The notes under the pieces were generated by a model. It was not told the origin of the DNA, did not search any database, and saw nothing but the letters and a program-made list of their open reading frames with translations. From Macrostomum hystrix (taxonomy: Eukaryota > Platyhelminthes > Macrostomidae), in the NCBI GenBank assembly GCA_950097015.1, contig CATNEN010000039.1:18024501-18088500 (forward strand): a stretch of DNA of 64,000 nucleotides, written 5' to 3'. Shown here piece after piece: positions 1-13,370 of the stretch (the stretch's first letter is position 1; each line of letters starts with the position of its first letter). Both the position numbers and the translations under genes were made by a program.

Positions 1-531
1 TCAGCTCCAACTTCGATATCTTCTTCGTTAATAAGCTCTTCTTCATTGTCCGTTTCTTCAGATTCTTCTTCAATCGCGAATTCCTCTGTTTCTTCATTTA
101 TTTCTTCTGTGGCTTCGCTGCGGATATCGCAATGCCAATTAATTTCATCCTCCGATGATGACTCTTCCGATTCAATACAAATTATTTGTTTCTGTGCTCT
201 AGGGTGACTTCCCTTAATTTTCTGTCCCTTCTTGCTGGCTGAGGGGCCTTCCTGGCTTCCCTTATTTGTTACTTCTGCAGTTGAGTTAGGAATGGGCATT
301 AAGTTGTCACGGTGGACCAACATTACGTTGCCACTGCGAATTCCATTCTCTTCTTTCTGCACTCTGAAAACTACCTCTGAAATCTTGTCAATTACTCGAA
401 AGGCGGATCTCTTCTTCCTGTGAAATTTATGTGATTCCTCACTGTTTAGTTGTGGGTTATTAATTAATACTAAGCATCCAATGAGAACTTCATTCGGTGA
501 TTTGTTAACTTCGGCTGCTGTCTGTCGCTTG

Positions 532-1449
532 TTAATCACTTCCTCTAATTTCTTCTTCACCATCTTCTGAGCTCAGAAGGCTAGCCTCGGCTAATCTTTC
601 CGCATGCTTAGCGATGTACGATGGATAATCGGCATGTTCGACTGCTTCTTTGATTTGGCTGTCTAACAGCATTACAGCTTCTCTGCCAAACAACAGGAAG
701 TGGGGTGTAAAACCAGTTGTTTTGTTGACACTAGTGCGGACAGCAACTAGGGCGGCAGGAATCATCAAATCCCAGTTACTGTGATCTTTCTCGATCAAAC
801 AAGTAATAATGGACTTGATCTGCTTATTAAACCTTTCCACAAGACCATTGCTCTGCGCATGATACGGCGTGGTGCATGTGTGTTTCAAGTTGTAAAGGTT
901 GCAGAATGCCTTAAATTGTTTGCTGGTAAAAGTCTTTCCGTTATCAGTATGTATCCAATGGCATTGGCCATACTCGGAGAATATTCGTTCTTGAAATATT
1001 TTGATTACGGTGTCCGATTTCTGATTCCTGATCGGAAAAGCAAAGGGGTAACGTGTTGTACTGTCTACCACAGTCAGTACATACTTATGTCCTCTTTTAC
1101 TTTCTTTTGATAAAGGACCGATAATGTCTACATGGCAGCAATAGAAGGGCTCGCTGATGGGAAAAGATTGAATCGGTGCCTGGATGTAATTGCTGGTTTT
1201 GCTTTCCAGACACGGAATGCATTCGGCAATGTACTTTTCGACAGCAGTACTTAAGCCTGGTCTCCAGAATCTTTCACGGACTCTCTGGGTTGTCTTATCT
1301 CTTCCGAGATGTCCGGCTAATGGGCTGCTGTGTAAATCACTTAGTACTTGCTTATCCAGCGATGATGGCAATACTACTTTCCACTTTTCCTCTTCCTCGA
1401 TGAGCAATATATCACGGTCAATCTTCATGGCGTCGAACTTCTTACTCAT
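532..1449 (-). pseudogene. Ty3/gypsy integrase fragment
   Basis: The roughly 305-codon reading contains the integrase zinc finger (His-His about residues 40-46, then CIPCLESK) and the catalytic core: Asp in HVDIIGPL, Asp in HTDNGKTFTS and Glu in QSNGLVERFNKQ. The DDE triad is therefore present. The C-terminal domain continues in another frame from about 575 down to position 1; a VHRDNLMPI stretch near 300 is typical of the gypsy integrase tail, followed by a Glu-rich region. The frame change near 560-580 truncates the protein. Confidence 0.85.
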
Positions 1450-2187
1450 TTTCTTTAACTCGGGGGACTGGGTCAGCTCCTTGGGCTTCCAGAATCTGTT
1501 CTCGCTTCAGGGGAACGGGTAGAAAATCGGTCAGTAGGACTTCACATTTGAAATTCTCTGAGTTGGGTGTGGCTGGTTTGTGATTTGATTGATCGTTTGG
1601 CAGACTCGGCTGTAGTACACATGAGTCGTTCGAGGCCTCCTGATCGTTCATTTCACCTTCATCACCGGAGACAATTGACTCGATCCTTGCAATGGGATGC
1701 GGAGTTTGGGTCTCTCCATCTTTGTTAGGCTGTTCCACACTTTCACTCTTGACAGCTTGGGCTGGGTTCTCTTTTTCGACTGTCGGTGGGGTTGTAGCCG
1801 GGGTCTCTCCTTGACTTTCCTCTTGGCCTATTTCCACAGTTTCAGCTGGTCTTCTGGACAGACTGTCCGCGTTGGAATGTTTTGCGCCGCTTCTATGTTT
1901 GAGATCAAACTGGAATTCACTTAGGCGCTCCACCCAACGACCAAGAATCCCTGTCGCTTCCGTCTGTTTCAATATCCAAAGGATCGCTTTATGATCTGTT
2001 CGGGCCAGGAATCGTTTTCCAATCAGGTAAAACCTGAAGTGCTTCATTGCATCGACAAGGGCTAACAGTTCTTTCCGGGTAATGGGGTAACGTTTCTCTG
2101 ACTCTTTCATCGCATGACTAAAATAAGCAGTAAGTACCTGATCTTCAAATGTAATCTTGTGCATTGCATATGCATTTTTAACAATAC
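1442..2187 (-). pseudogene. Ty3/gypsy RNase H-like domain fragment
   Basis: The minus-strand reading begins with a stub next to the MITE and continues with the RNase H signature of gypsy-type pol: a KRYPITRKELLALVDAMKHF stretch, RTDHKAI and the HRSGAKHSNADSLSRRP motif that closes this domain. The first beta strands are missing, so the domain is 5'-truncated. After it comes a long Glu/Pro/Ser-rich spacer and a stop at 1442-1444. The integrase begins in a different frame overlapping this end by a few bases, which points to a one-base indel or programmed shift; an indel is more likely in a decayed copy. Confidence 0.8.
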
Positions 2188-2189
2188 TA

Positions 2190-2829
2190 GGGTAATGTAT
2201 CATCAACCGAACAGTGTATCTTCAAAACTGAACAAGAATTTTGACTCCTTTCTTGGTCTTGTGCAAGACAGAAACAAGCTATTGTGTTTCACAGAACAAC
2301 TAATTTGAAAGTTAAAGAAATTATCTACAAGCTGAGGCATGATGTGCAATGAAGCATTAAGAGGAAAGAAAGATATTGATGTTTCAGTAGAAATTTTTAT
2401 AACAAAAGCATACTTTTTAACAACATTTTTTCAGTATGTACTTTAGATGAAGATTGTATATGGTTGCTTGCCAATTAAATGACTATAAATGTAGTTATTT
2501 ATAGAGCATTAAAAATGCTTTCAGACGACATAATTCATGATAGTTCACTCCTTAAAATAAGATTAAACCACTCACTCAAATTGTAAAACCAAACATCAAA
2601 TTCTCTGTTTGGTTTGAAGATATATGAAAATCATTGTTCGGTTTTAGATAAAAAACAGGAATAACTTTTTTCTATTTGACAAAATAGCAAAAGCAGATAC
2701 TTTTTAGAAAGATGTAACTTTTCTATAACTTGGCTTTTGATTTATCATGATATCTTAAACAGTAAATCTGTAGCTTAGGTTTGAAGTTAAAAAAATACAC
2801 ATTCTTGTTTGGTTGATGATACATTACCC
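2190..2829. mobile_element. 640-bp MITE with terminal inverted repeats and TA target-site duplication
   Basis: The left end starts GGGTAATGTATCATCAACC and the right end is its inverted complement, with the match extending about 23 bp with one mismatch. The dinucleotide TA flanks both ends (2188-2189 and 2830-2831), as in Tc1/mariner-type insertion. The interior is AT-rich, has no coding potential, and contains several further copies of the CCRAACA subterminal motif. It is a non-autonomous element. It abuts the gypsy fragment exactly, so it either inserted at the edge of that relic or the relic's other half was later lost. Confidence 0.8.
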
Positions 2830-2831
2830 TA

Positions 2832-3968
2832 ATATGGTATTTATTTTGTGACAATTAAAGCTATAGCAAATTAATTTGTTTCAGTGGTTCATACAAGTTT
2901 TTGTGAAGTTTCTTTTTAAGAGTAGACAAGATGGCAGCAGGCAAAAAGACTTGAAATCCCCTATTCTGGATGTTAAGCAATATTTTCACATTTTTAGGCT
3001 TGTATGGCTAGCTATTTGTTGAACTAGGGCCTAAACAGTTTTAAGATAAGAAGCAATCTGCCTAGCTACTAACACACAGACAAAGGGATACAACAATTGC
3101 AAAAACTTTAAGGTCAGTGCTATGAAAGACCTAAGAGTATGAACTGCCCTGCTTTGACTGATTTCTACCTAATTTGCCAAGATTAGGACCTATGACCCCA
3201 TGGCCTACTTTGATATATTTTGTTTTATATTAAGAAAAAGATCCTATTAGCTCTGATAAGTTAGTCTGTCTTAATTATAACTTACTTCACTAAGTATGGT
3301 AGATAATTTACTTTAATACAAGTCACTTGTCCTTTTTGCAATCTGTTTAACTGGATGAAATAGGCCAATTCTTAGCAGAATTATAAGATTATCCAAAGGG
3401 TAGTCCATAGATACAAGTGGGAAGCAAGTGTTGGTCATTCAACTAGTTAACTTGCTTGATTTTATGTCTATTATAGAATGGTTTGTAAGATTTATAAAAT
3501 CTAGATAAAGTAAAGTTACCATGTTTTTGCTTTGTTAATTGGATAAAAAATAAATACTTTGCTAGCTAGCTATAAAAAACTTTTTAGCACCTATAATCCT
3601 ATCTAATGGACCTAGCAATTCCAAAAGATATTAAGCTTTGTAAAGTCCCGTTGGAGTACATTTATTTCTCTTGCTGCTTATAGCTAGCTAGCTATTTTGA
3701 TTTTTTGGAGAAAATATTGTCCCTCAGGCTTCAAAGTTTAGAATTATGTCTAGCAATGTGACTTAAACTATTAATATCTACATAGAGATAATTTTATCCA
3801 TAAATTAGAATATCTGTTTATCTTATAAACTACAACATTGGTCATGAAACATTTTTTCAGCACACCAGAAAGCTTCAAGTCTCCATATAAAATCTCTAAT
3901 CGATATAAAACTACAAAATCAGATCAACAAATTGATCAGTTACTTAAAAACCAAAGAGCAGCTTAACT
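2832..3968. other. AT-rich non-coding stretch upstream of the KY-like gene
   Basis: I see no gene, RNA or clear element. The sequence is AT-rich with scattered GCTAGCTA runs. It would contain the 5' flank or UTR of the gene starting at 3969, but no confident TATA box or 5' UTR intron can be assigned. An in-frame stop at 3945-3947 lies 21 bp upstream of the chosen ATG. Confidence 0.5.
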
Positions 3969-6900
3969 ATGAACTGGCACAGGGCACCCGACACATTCAA
4001 CCTTGGCCAGCAGGTCATTGAACGCAATCCCGACCCGAAGCCGCCCCACTTTCTTAAGCATCAGGTCTACGATGATCCCAAGGTGTTCTCGAAAATCGAT
4101 GAGCACGCCATTGAGGTTAGCAGGCGCGAGCATCCAACCTTTCGCGACCTGATGTGGGATCTGGTGTACAGGGTGCGCCTAACTGAACTGGAGCGCGCCC
4201 GGGTTGTATTCCGCTGGATGACTTCCAAGGATATGAAGAATATCCAGTTTGCTCAGGCCGAGAAAGGCTCGCCAGAAGCCTTCCTATCCAATTATAAGCG
4301 CGGTACATTTGCTCGAATCTACGAGCTATTGTGCAGCTTCGCCCAGTTGAATTGTGTCACAGTGTCCGGCTATGCCAAAGGTGTCGAATATAGGCCCGGC
4401 TGTGTATTCCGCGATCAGGCGCACAATCATTCTTGGAATGTTATTAAAATTGACGGCGCCTGGCAACTAGTTGACGCCCATTGGGCTATGCGCTATCTGA
4501 GCTCGGAGAATAATTCGCCAGAGAATCTGGTGTACGAGTATGACGATTTCTACTTTATGATGGAGCCTCAACAGGCTGTCTATAGTCACTACCCGGAGGA
4601 TCCGCGTTGGCAACTATTGAGGCAGCCCCTGACGCTGGAACAATTCGAAGATTTGCCGCTGACTAAATCGCATTTCTTCAAATGCGGCATGTCGTTTGAG
4701 CAGGCTACTCACGGTGTGGTCTGGACTAAGCAGGGCAAACTGCAGATGGCGCTAGGCTACGGCAAGCGGGCATCGTTTACCTTCAAGCTGCACTACGGCG
4801 AGGAGCTCGCAGACCGGTGTGTTAAAGTGATTTACTAAAATAGAGTTAGGTGATGGAAATACTTGATTTCGTGATATTTATGTTTATGAATAGGAATAAA
4901 TGGCATGGGGATATAGATGAGACGTTGGGACTGGAAGATTAAGGGAATGTGAGATATGATGGATAGGTGTTTAAATGATGTGAATGTGGGATGTCATGGA
5001 TAGGTGGTTAAATGATGTCAATGTGGGATGTGATGGATAGGTGTTTAAATGATGTGAATGTGGGATGTCATGGATAGGTGGTTAAATGATGTCAATGTGG
5101 GATGTGATGGATAGGTGTTTAAATGATGTGAATGTGGGATGTCATGGATAGGTGGTTAAATGATGTCAATGTGGGATGTGATGGATAGGTGGTTAAATGA
5201 TGTGAATGTGGGATGTGATGGATAGGTGGTTAAATGATGTGAATGTGGGATGTGATGGATAGGTGGTTAAATGATGTGAATGTGGGATGTGAGGGATAGG
5301 TGGTTAAATGATGTGAATGTGGGATGTGAGGGATAGGGGGTTAAATGAAGTGAATGTGGGATGTGATGGATAGGTGGTTAAATGATGTCAATGTGGGATG
5401 TGATGGATAGGTGGTTAAATGATGTGAATGTGGGATGTGATGGATAGGTGGTTAAATGATGTCAATGTGGGATGTGAGGGATAGGTGGTTAAATGATGTG
5501 AATGTGGGATGTGATGGATAGCAGTGGCGTATCCAAGGGGGGGGGATGGGGGGATACATCCCCCCCCGAAGGGCTGAAGAAAAAAATTTAGGTAATGATT
5601 TAGTTTTATACGAGTACAATAAGGATAAAAGAAAAACGAAAATAGAGTGCAATCGTTTTCAAAAGTACTTTTGCATCCCCCCCCGAAACAAAATCCTGGT
5701 TACGCGCCTGATGGATAGGGGGTTAAATGAAGTGAATGTGGGATGTGATGGATAGGTGGTTAAATGCTGTGAATGTGGGATGCGATGGATGGGATAATAG
5801 GTGTGAATAAAAAATAAAATATGTAAAAGAATATTGTGATGTGAATATGGATACAAAAGCCATGAGTTAATAGGGATTGTATGCTCGAATCGAAGCTATG
5901 TATAGTTTACCTAAAATAATTTTCTATTTACTTTTAAGCTTCGAGAATCTACATAGCTTCCCATTGATCCCAAAATCAAACAGATTTCGCGGCATCGAAC
6001 TAAAATCGTTTGTGCTCCAAGAGACAACGTACAATCAGATTCAGTTCTATTTTCGCATGCCAATGTCCGGTCACTACTACCTGACAGTCTATGCCCAGGA
6101 GGTTGCTGGCCACATAGGTGTGGAAAACACCTACCGGGCCGCATGCGAATATCGCATCAATTGCGATGAAGCCGCCGCAGATGCTACGCCATTTCCCACC
6201 TGTCACGACTGCAACTGGGGCCCAGGTATTCACGTTGAAAAGTACGGCTTAGTGCCTTCGCACAAGGACGGAGTGGTTAGCTCAGTTAATGGCCAGGTGC
6301 AGCTGTACTTTCGCAAGTCGAGACCGGAAGTTAACCTATTAGCCAAGCTGAGGCATAATAATTATGCTGAGAATGCGTTGGATCAGTACAATAAACAGTT
6401 TGAGGCACCGAATCAGTCCACCTTCCAGATCACTTTGCCGGAGCCGGGTGAGTCGCCTGATTGATTGACAGCTTTCATTATGGAGTTGAAAGATGAGATC
6501 TACTCACACTAACGGGGGCTTTAAAATGATGGGATAATGAGGGGACTGGGACATGAAATAATGAGGATTTCAGGATTAGACTGTGTTTAGGTGAGATAAG
6601 ATTATATATGAAGAGAGATGAGTTTATATGAGATGTGGATATGAGATGATATAGGATATGGATATGAGATGATGTAGGATATGGATATGAGATGATATAG
6701 GATATGGATATGAGATGATATAGGATATGGATATGAGATGATGTAGGATATGGATATGAGATGATATAGGATGTGGATATGAGATGATATAGGATATGGA
6801 TATTAGATGATATAGGATATGGATATGAGATGATATAGGATGTGGATATGAGATGATATAGGATATGGATATGAGATGATATAGGATATGGATATCAGAT

Positions 6901-9900
6901 GATGTAGGATATGGATATGAGATGATGTAGGATATGGATATGAGATGATATAGGATATGGATATGAGATGATATAGGATATGGATATGAGATGATGTAGG
7001 ATATGGATATGAGATGATGTAGGATATGGATATGAGATGATGTAGGGTATGGATATGAGATGATATAGGATATGGATATGAGATGATATAGGATATGGAT
7101 ATGAGATGATGTAGGATATGGATATGAGATGATGTAGGATATGGATATGAGATGATGTAGGATATGGATATGAGATGATATAGGATATGGATATGAGATG
7201 ATATAGGATATGGATATGAGATGATGTAGGATATGGATATGAGATGATGTAGGATATGGATATGAGATGATATAGGATATGGATGTGAGATGATATAGGA
7301 TATGGATGTGAGATGATATAGGATGTGAAAGTGAGATGATATAGGATATGGATGTGAGATGATATAGGATATGGATATGAGATGATATAGGATATGGATA
7401 TGAGATGATGTAGGATATGGATATGAGATGATATAGGATATGGATATGAGATGATGTAGGATATGGATATGAGATGATATAGGATATGGATATGAGATGA
7501 TATAGGATATGGATATGAGATGATATAGGATATGGATATGAGATGATATAGGATATGGATATGAGATTATATAGGATATGGATATGAGATGATATAGGAT
7601 ATGGATATGAGATGATATAGGATATGGATATGAGATGATATAGGATATAGATATGAGATGATATAGGATGTGAATGTGAGATGATATAGGATATGGATAT
7701 GAGTTGATATAGGATATGGATATGAGATGATATAGGATATGGATATGAGATGATATAGGATATGGATATGAGATGATATAGGATATGGATATGAGATGAT
7801 ATAGGATATGGATATGAGATGATATAGGATATGGATATGAGATGATATAGGATATAGATATGAGATGATATAGGATATGGATATGAGATGATATAGGATA
7901 TAGATATGAGATGATATAGGATGTGAATGTGAGATGATATAGGTTATGGATATGAGATGATATAGGATGTGGATATGAGATGATGTAGGATATGGATGTG
8001 AGATGATATGGGATATGGATATGAGATGATATAGGATATGGATATGGGATGATATAGGATATGGAAGAGATCTCTCTTCTTATCTTATCTTATCTTTCTT
8101 ATCTCTCTTCTTATCTCTCTTCATGGAAGAGATGATAAGAAACTTGATGAAGATCGGGATTCTTTGTTGTTTAGGTAATTAGAACAATTAGAAAATAAGA
8201 TCCATAGATGCAGGATCCATAACAAATAGATTGCAAGTCATGAATTATGATATAACCGGGTAAGTTAAAGAAAAAAAATGAACCATTTTTGGATTTCTAC
8301 TTCTTTTTATTTCGAGAGATTTCTTCATACAATCTCGCCCTAACGCCGCTTAGGTGAGTACGGCCTTGAGGTTTACGCCAATGAGCCCAGCGACGGCGAC
8401 ACCTTTACTCACATGTGCCAGTACCTGCTGCACTACGAGGCACCGCCTGGCTACGCTGGCGGCCAATACGCTGGCACCACGCCTCCGCGCCAGATGTACA
8501 ATTATAACTATGAGATTTCTCCATTGGGAGACTTGCCGGCTCCCTACACGGATACAGAGGTGAGGATCCGCTGGTCTGAGAGATTAGGAAAGGCAATAGG
8601 GAAGGGTGGGAAATAGAAGAGAGTAAGATAGAAGATAGAAGAGAGTAGGATAGAAGATAGAAGAGAGTAGGATAGAATATAGAAGAGAGTATGATAGAAG
8701 ATAGAAGAGAGTAGGATACAAGATAGAAGAGAGTAGGATCTAGGGAGATAGAAGAAGGTAGGATAGGAGATAGAAGAAGGTAGGATAGAAGATAGAAGAA
8801 GGTAGGATAGAAGATAGAAGAAGGTAGGATAGAAGATAGAAGAAGGTAGGATAGAAGATAGAAGAAGGTAGGATAGAAGATAGAAGAAGGTAGGATAGAA
8901 GATAGAAGAAGGTAGGATAGAATATAGAAGAAGGTAGGATAGAAGATAGAAGAAGGTAGGATAGAAGATAGAAGAAGGTAGGATAGAAGATAGAAGAAGG
9001 TAGGATAGAAGATAGAAGAAGGTAGGATAGAAGATAGAAGAAGGTAGGATAGAAGATAGAAGAAGGTAGGATAGAATATAGAAGAAGGTAGGATAGAAGA
9101 TAGAAGAAGGTAGGATAGAAGATAGAAGAAGGTAGGATAGAAGATAGAAGAAGGTGGGATAGAAGATAGAAGAAGGTAGGATAGAATATAGAAGAAGGTA
9201 GGATAGAAGATAGAAGAAGGTAGGATAGAAGATAGAAGAAGGTAGGATAGAAGATAGAAGAAGGTAGGATAGAATATAGAAGAAGGTAGGATAGAAGATA
9301 GAAGAAGGTAGGATAGAAGATAGAAGAAGGTAGGATAGAAGATAGAAGAAGGTAGGATAGAAGATAGAAGAAGGTAGGATAGAAGATAGAAGAAGGTAGG
9401 ATAGAAGATAGAAGAAGGTAGGATAGAAGATAGAAGAAGGTAGGATAGAAGATAGAAGAAGGTAGGATAGTAGATAGAAGAGGGTAGGATAGAAGATAGA
9501 AGAGGGTAGGATAGAATATAGAAGAAGGTAGGATAGAAGATAGAAGAAGGTAGGATAGAAGATAGAAGAAGGTAGGATAGAAGATAGAAGAAGGTAGGAT
9601 AGAAGATAGACGAAGGTAGGATAGAATATAGAAGAAGGTAGGATAGAAGAAGGTAGGATAGGAGATCGATGAGGGTTGGATGGGAGATTGAAGTGGGTAG
9701 GATAAGATCGGATAGAACAGTCCTGTTTATATACTTACACATTAAAGCAATTATTTTTACGAACTATTGTCTGCTTTTGACCAGTTACTCGCAGTTTTTA
9801 GTATACGTACCCGCTTTTGACAAAGCCAAAAAATCTTATTTAAAGCAGCAAACTTGACAAAAAACTAAGAAAAGAACGAAAACTTTTTCAGACAGAAAGG

Positions 9901-12900
9901 TACAGATAGAGTTGAATGCAAATATTTGAGGCTCTCTTGTTTAGAAGTTTTCTTAACAAAAATGTGAAAATGCAAAGTATAGAGAGATAGCTTCGTCACT
10001 AATAGCATCTGCCTCAAAAATGGAAAGACAGACAGACATAATCTGGGAAGCCCTGAAAATAGACCAAAGTTTATAGTGTCTGCCTGTTTTATTTAATTCG
10101 CTTTGTTCGTAAAGCGAGTTTAAAGAAATGATTTATTTTGCTTTTATAGCAAGTTGGCCTGGAAAAGGGACCAGTTTTTCTATGAAATACAGCCCACAAG
10201 CTAAAAACTATCAACTAGACTATTGCTTATGTGTCGACAGTCAGACAGTATGGGAACATATGATTATGTACTATTAAACAATAAGTATTAAAACATTTCT
10301 AGTAAAAAAATACGGCAATTTTTTACATTCTCATTTCTAGCCTGAGTTTCACAAGCTCAATCTGCAAGGCGGTCAGATGTCGATGCCACAGGTTGGTCAG
10401 TATCAGCAGCAGCAGCAGCAGCAGCAGCAGCCGCATAGACAGCAACAGCAGTACATTCCTAGTACAAGTGGCAAGGTAGTAATCATAATTTTGAAAGTCT
10501 GCTTTGAAAAAGAGTCTCACATTATTACAAATATAAAAGCACGCGTTTAACAAGTGATTTCTTGTTCCTGGCTTGCTTTTGTGGGGGCTTATATAATTTT
10601 GCTTTTAATTGAATCTTTAAAATATGATCTTCACTGTGTCTTCTGTGTCACAAGCGTGTTAAATCAGATGTACAACAAAAGCATCGCCAACAACTAAGTA
10701 TTTATCTGACTAAGTCTGTTTTCCAGATCAAAGTTTGATAAAAAGAAGACTAGAAAGCGAAATAAAAATCTATCCACCCACCCCGAACTGTTCATTTGAA
10801 ACTGAATTAGTTAAAAAATATCGACGAGTAACTAAAAATTGTTCGACAGTAGGCATTGTTATGGCGTTTTATGCGACATTAAAAACTGACTTAATACAAC
10901 TTTTCATTTATTCCAACTTGGAATATATGTTATGCTTAGTCACGGCACGGCAGTCTTATAGTTTATTAGAATAGGTGCTTTGACAAGCCTTCATTTGCCC
11001 AGGGTGTGGCGTATTGTTTGCTGCGCTGCGTCTGTGTTCTCTCACACACACACCCCGCAACTAGCCATATTTGCTGTTAGCTGACGCACTGCCAGTGTAC
11101 TGTACCCTGGGGGTCGGTTCGGTGTGAGGGTATTTGTGCTACCGAATCTGTCCTTTTTACCCGCTAAAAAATAGGGGTGTTTCTTTGGGTGATTCCAGTT
11201 GGAATCTGCGGTGTTTCCAGAAAAAGAAACAGCCGAACGCTGGAAACATACCAATCGGATGATTCCATGCTTAGAATCTACCAACTGGGCGTTTTCTCAA
11301 TGCTTCTTGGTGGCGAAATGGAATCACCCAAAGAATCCTCCAGTTCGGAAGATTCCATGCTCAGAAACCGCCGAGGAATCGCCCGTAAATAATTCTCTGG
11401 TTGTCCCATGGACCACTGGTTCGGGTGATTCTTCGGCGGTTTCCGCACAATTTACGGTTACATCGGCTGCTTCCTGGGTGGTTTCTTTAACTCTTGCGAG
11501 ATAGGGGGGATTTTGGTAGATTCCACTCCTATTTTGCACAAAAAACTCCCCGAAGAAGCAGCCGAATTTTTTACAGGGTAATTTAGCTATTTTGTGAGGC
11601 CTTCAAATTAATTTAAGCCATACTACAGTGTCTTGCTAAAGCGCGCAAATTGTTCCAGTGGAGTCGGGAATCGAACCCCGGACCTTCAAGTCATGAGTCC
11701 GACGCTCTAACCACGAGACTAAAACACCTTGAAATCTAAATTAAATATTCAATAGATCTACTTTACTTATAGTATAACAAATAAAATTTTACAACCATAT
11801 TTTTTTAATTGCTCTGATCTAAAAACGTCCATTTTTCTTACCAGACGGTTCAAGGCGATCCTTATCGTTATGGCGGTCACGCCGCTTCCGGCGGCGCACC
11901 GGCTCCACAGTCGGGTGCTTCCATGGCGGCTCCCGGCGCTGCCAGCGGTGTCGGCGGTCGCTCTTCTCCACGCGGCGTCGGCGGCCCCGTCAGCGGCATG
12001 AGCTCCCAGCTGGGCCCGAAGCCTTACAGGCCGCCTGCCGCGGCTACCGGCGACCAGCAACAGTTTGGCAGCGGTCGGAGTGCCTCTCCTGGACGCCACG
12101 GCGGCGGAGGTCCCGGAGCGCCGACGGCACCGGTTGGTTCGCGCTTCGGCGGGGAAATGTCGGCCGGACCGGATGATTTGCCGCCGGATTTCCTGCCGCC
12201 CCCTCCTCCAGACATGCTGGTGAGTCAGTGGGCTGGCGTCTGGCCATGAGGATTTGGCTCGCTAGGTGGATTGCTAGCCTAGCCCCTAGGATTAACTATG
12301 TGGATGGTGGATTGCTAGCCTAGCCCCTAGGATTAACTATGTGGATGGTGGATTGCTAGCCTAGCCCCTAGGATTAACTATGTGGATGGTGGATTGCTAG
12401 CCTAGCCCCAAGTATTAAAATTTTGACGATGGATTGCTTGCCTTCAGCTTAAAATTGTGGATTGTGGATTGCTAGTCTAGCCCTTCAGCTTAAAATTGTG
12501 AATGGTGGATTGCTAGTTTAGCCCTGCAGCTTAAAATTGTGGATGGTGGATTGCTAGTCTAGCCCTTCAGCTTACAATTCTGGATGGTGGATTGCTAGTC
12601 TAGCCCTTCAGCTTAAAATTGTGGATGGTGGATTGCTAGTCTAGCCCTTCAGCTTAAAATTCTGGATGGTGGATTGCTAGTCTAGCCCTTCAGCTTAAAA
12701 TTCTGGATGGTGGATTGCTAGTCTAGCCCTTCAGCTTAAAATTGTGGATGATGGATTGCTAGTCTAGCCCTTCAGCTTACAATTGTGGATGGTGGATTGC
12801 TATTCTAGCCCTTCAGCTTAAAATTCTGGATGGTGGATTGCTAGTCTAGCCCTTCAGCTTAAAATTCTGGATGGTGGATTGCTAGTCTAGCCCTTCAGCT

Positions 12901-13334
12901 TAAAAATTTCGATGGTGATTCGCGAGCTTGTCTATAAATTGGCAGCGTTTTACTGCCGAAACTGCCCTTTCGGAGAAGCATTATTTAATTTTCTCTTTTC
13001 AGTGTTCGGTTCTGTGTCAGTTTCACTAGTTAATTTATATTCGATCTGATTATAAAGCAAGTGTTACTTCCAGTTTTAATTTTTAATGTGAATGTTTTTA
13101 GCACAGTTTTTTATCTACAACGGAACTTAGATATGCGCGCACCAATCTACCTACTCACGACGCCTTCAGTAGTATTGTATAACATTTTGCCATCTTTTTT
13201 CTCTGTCATCATCGCAACACGCAATGATAGTTGGAGGCGGAGCAGGCTGGAATTGGCCTCAGCGCTCGCCAGCCGGCCTATTCAGCGGCTGCTCCAGGCG
13301 GTCCCACTGGTGGCAAGCCTGGCTCTAAACAACC

Positions 13335-13370
<36 letters not shown>

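Larger units (their letters stand above)
1..2187 (-). mobile_element. Ty3/gypsy retrotransposon, 3' part of pol (RNase H + integrase), decayed
   Basis: Read on the minus strand, the segment holds the C-terminal half of a Ty3/gypsy polyprotein: RNase H-like domain, zinc-binding HHCC motif, DDE integrase core, integrase C-terminal domain and an acidic tail running off the window edge. The reading frame changes twice, at about 1442-1449 and about 560-580, so the copy is broken as it stands. Upstream reverse transcriptase is absent: the fragment stops exactly where a TA-flanked MITE begins, and I see no pol coding on the MITE's far side. No LTR is visible in the window; a 3' LTR would lie left of position 1. 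Confidence 0.85.
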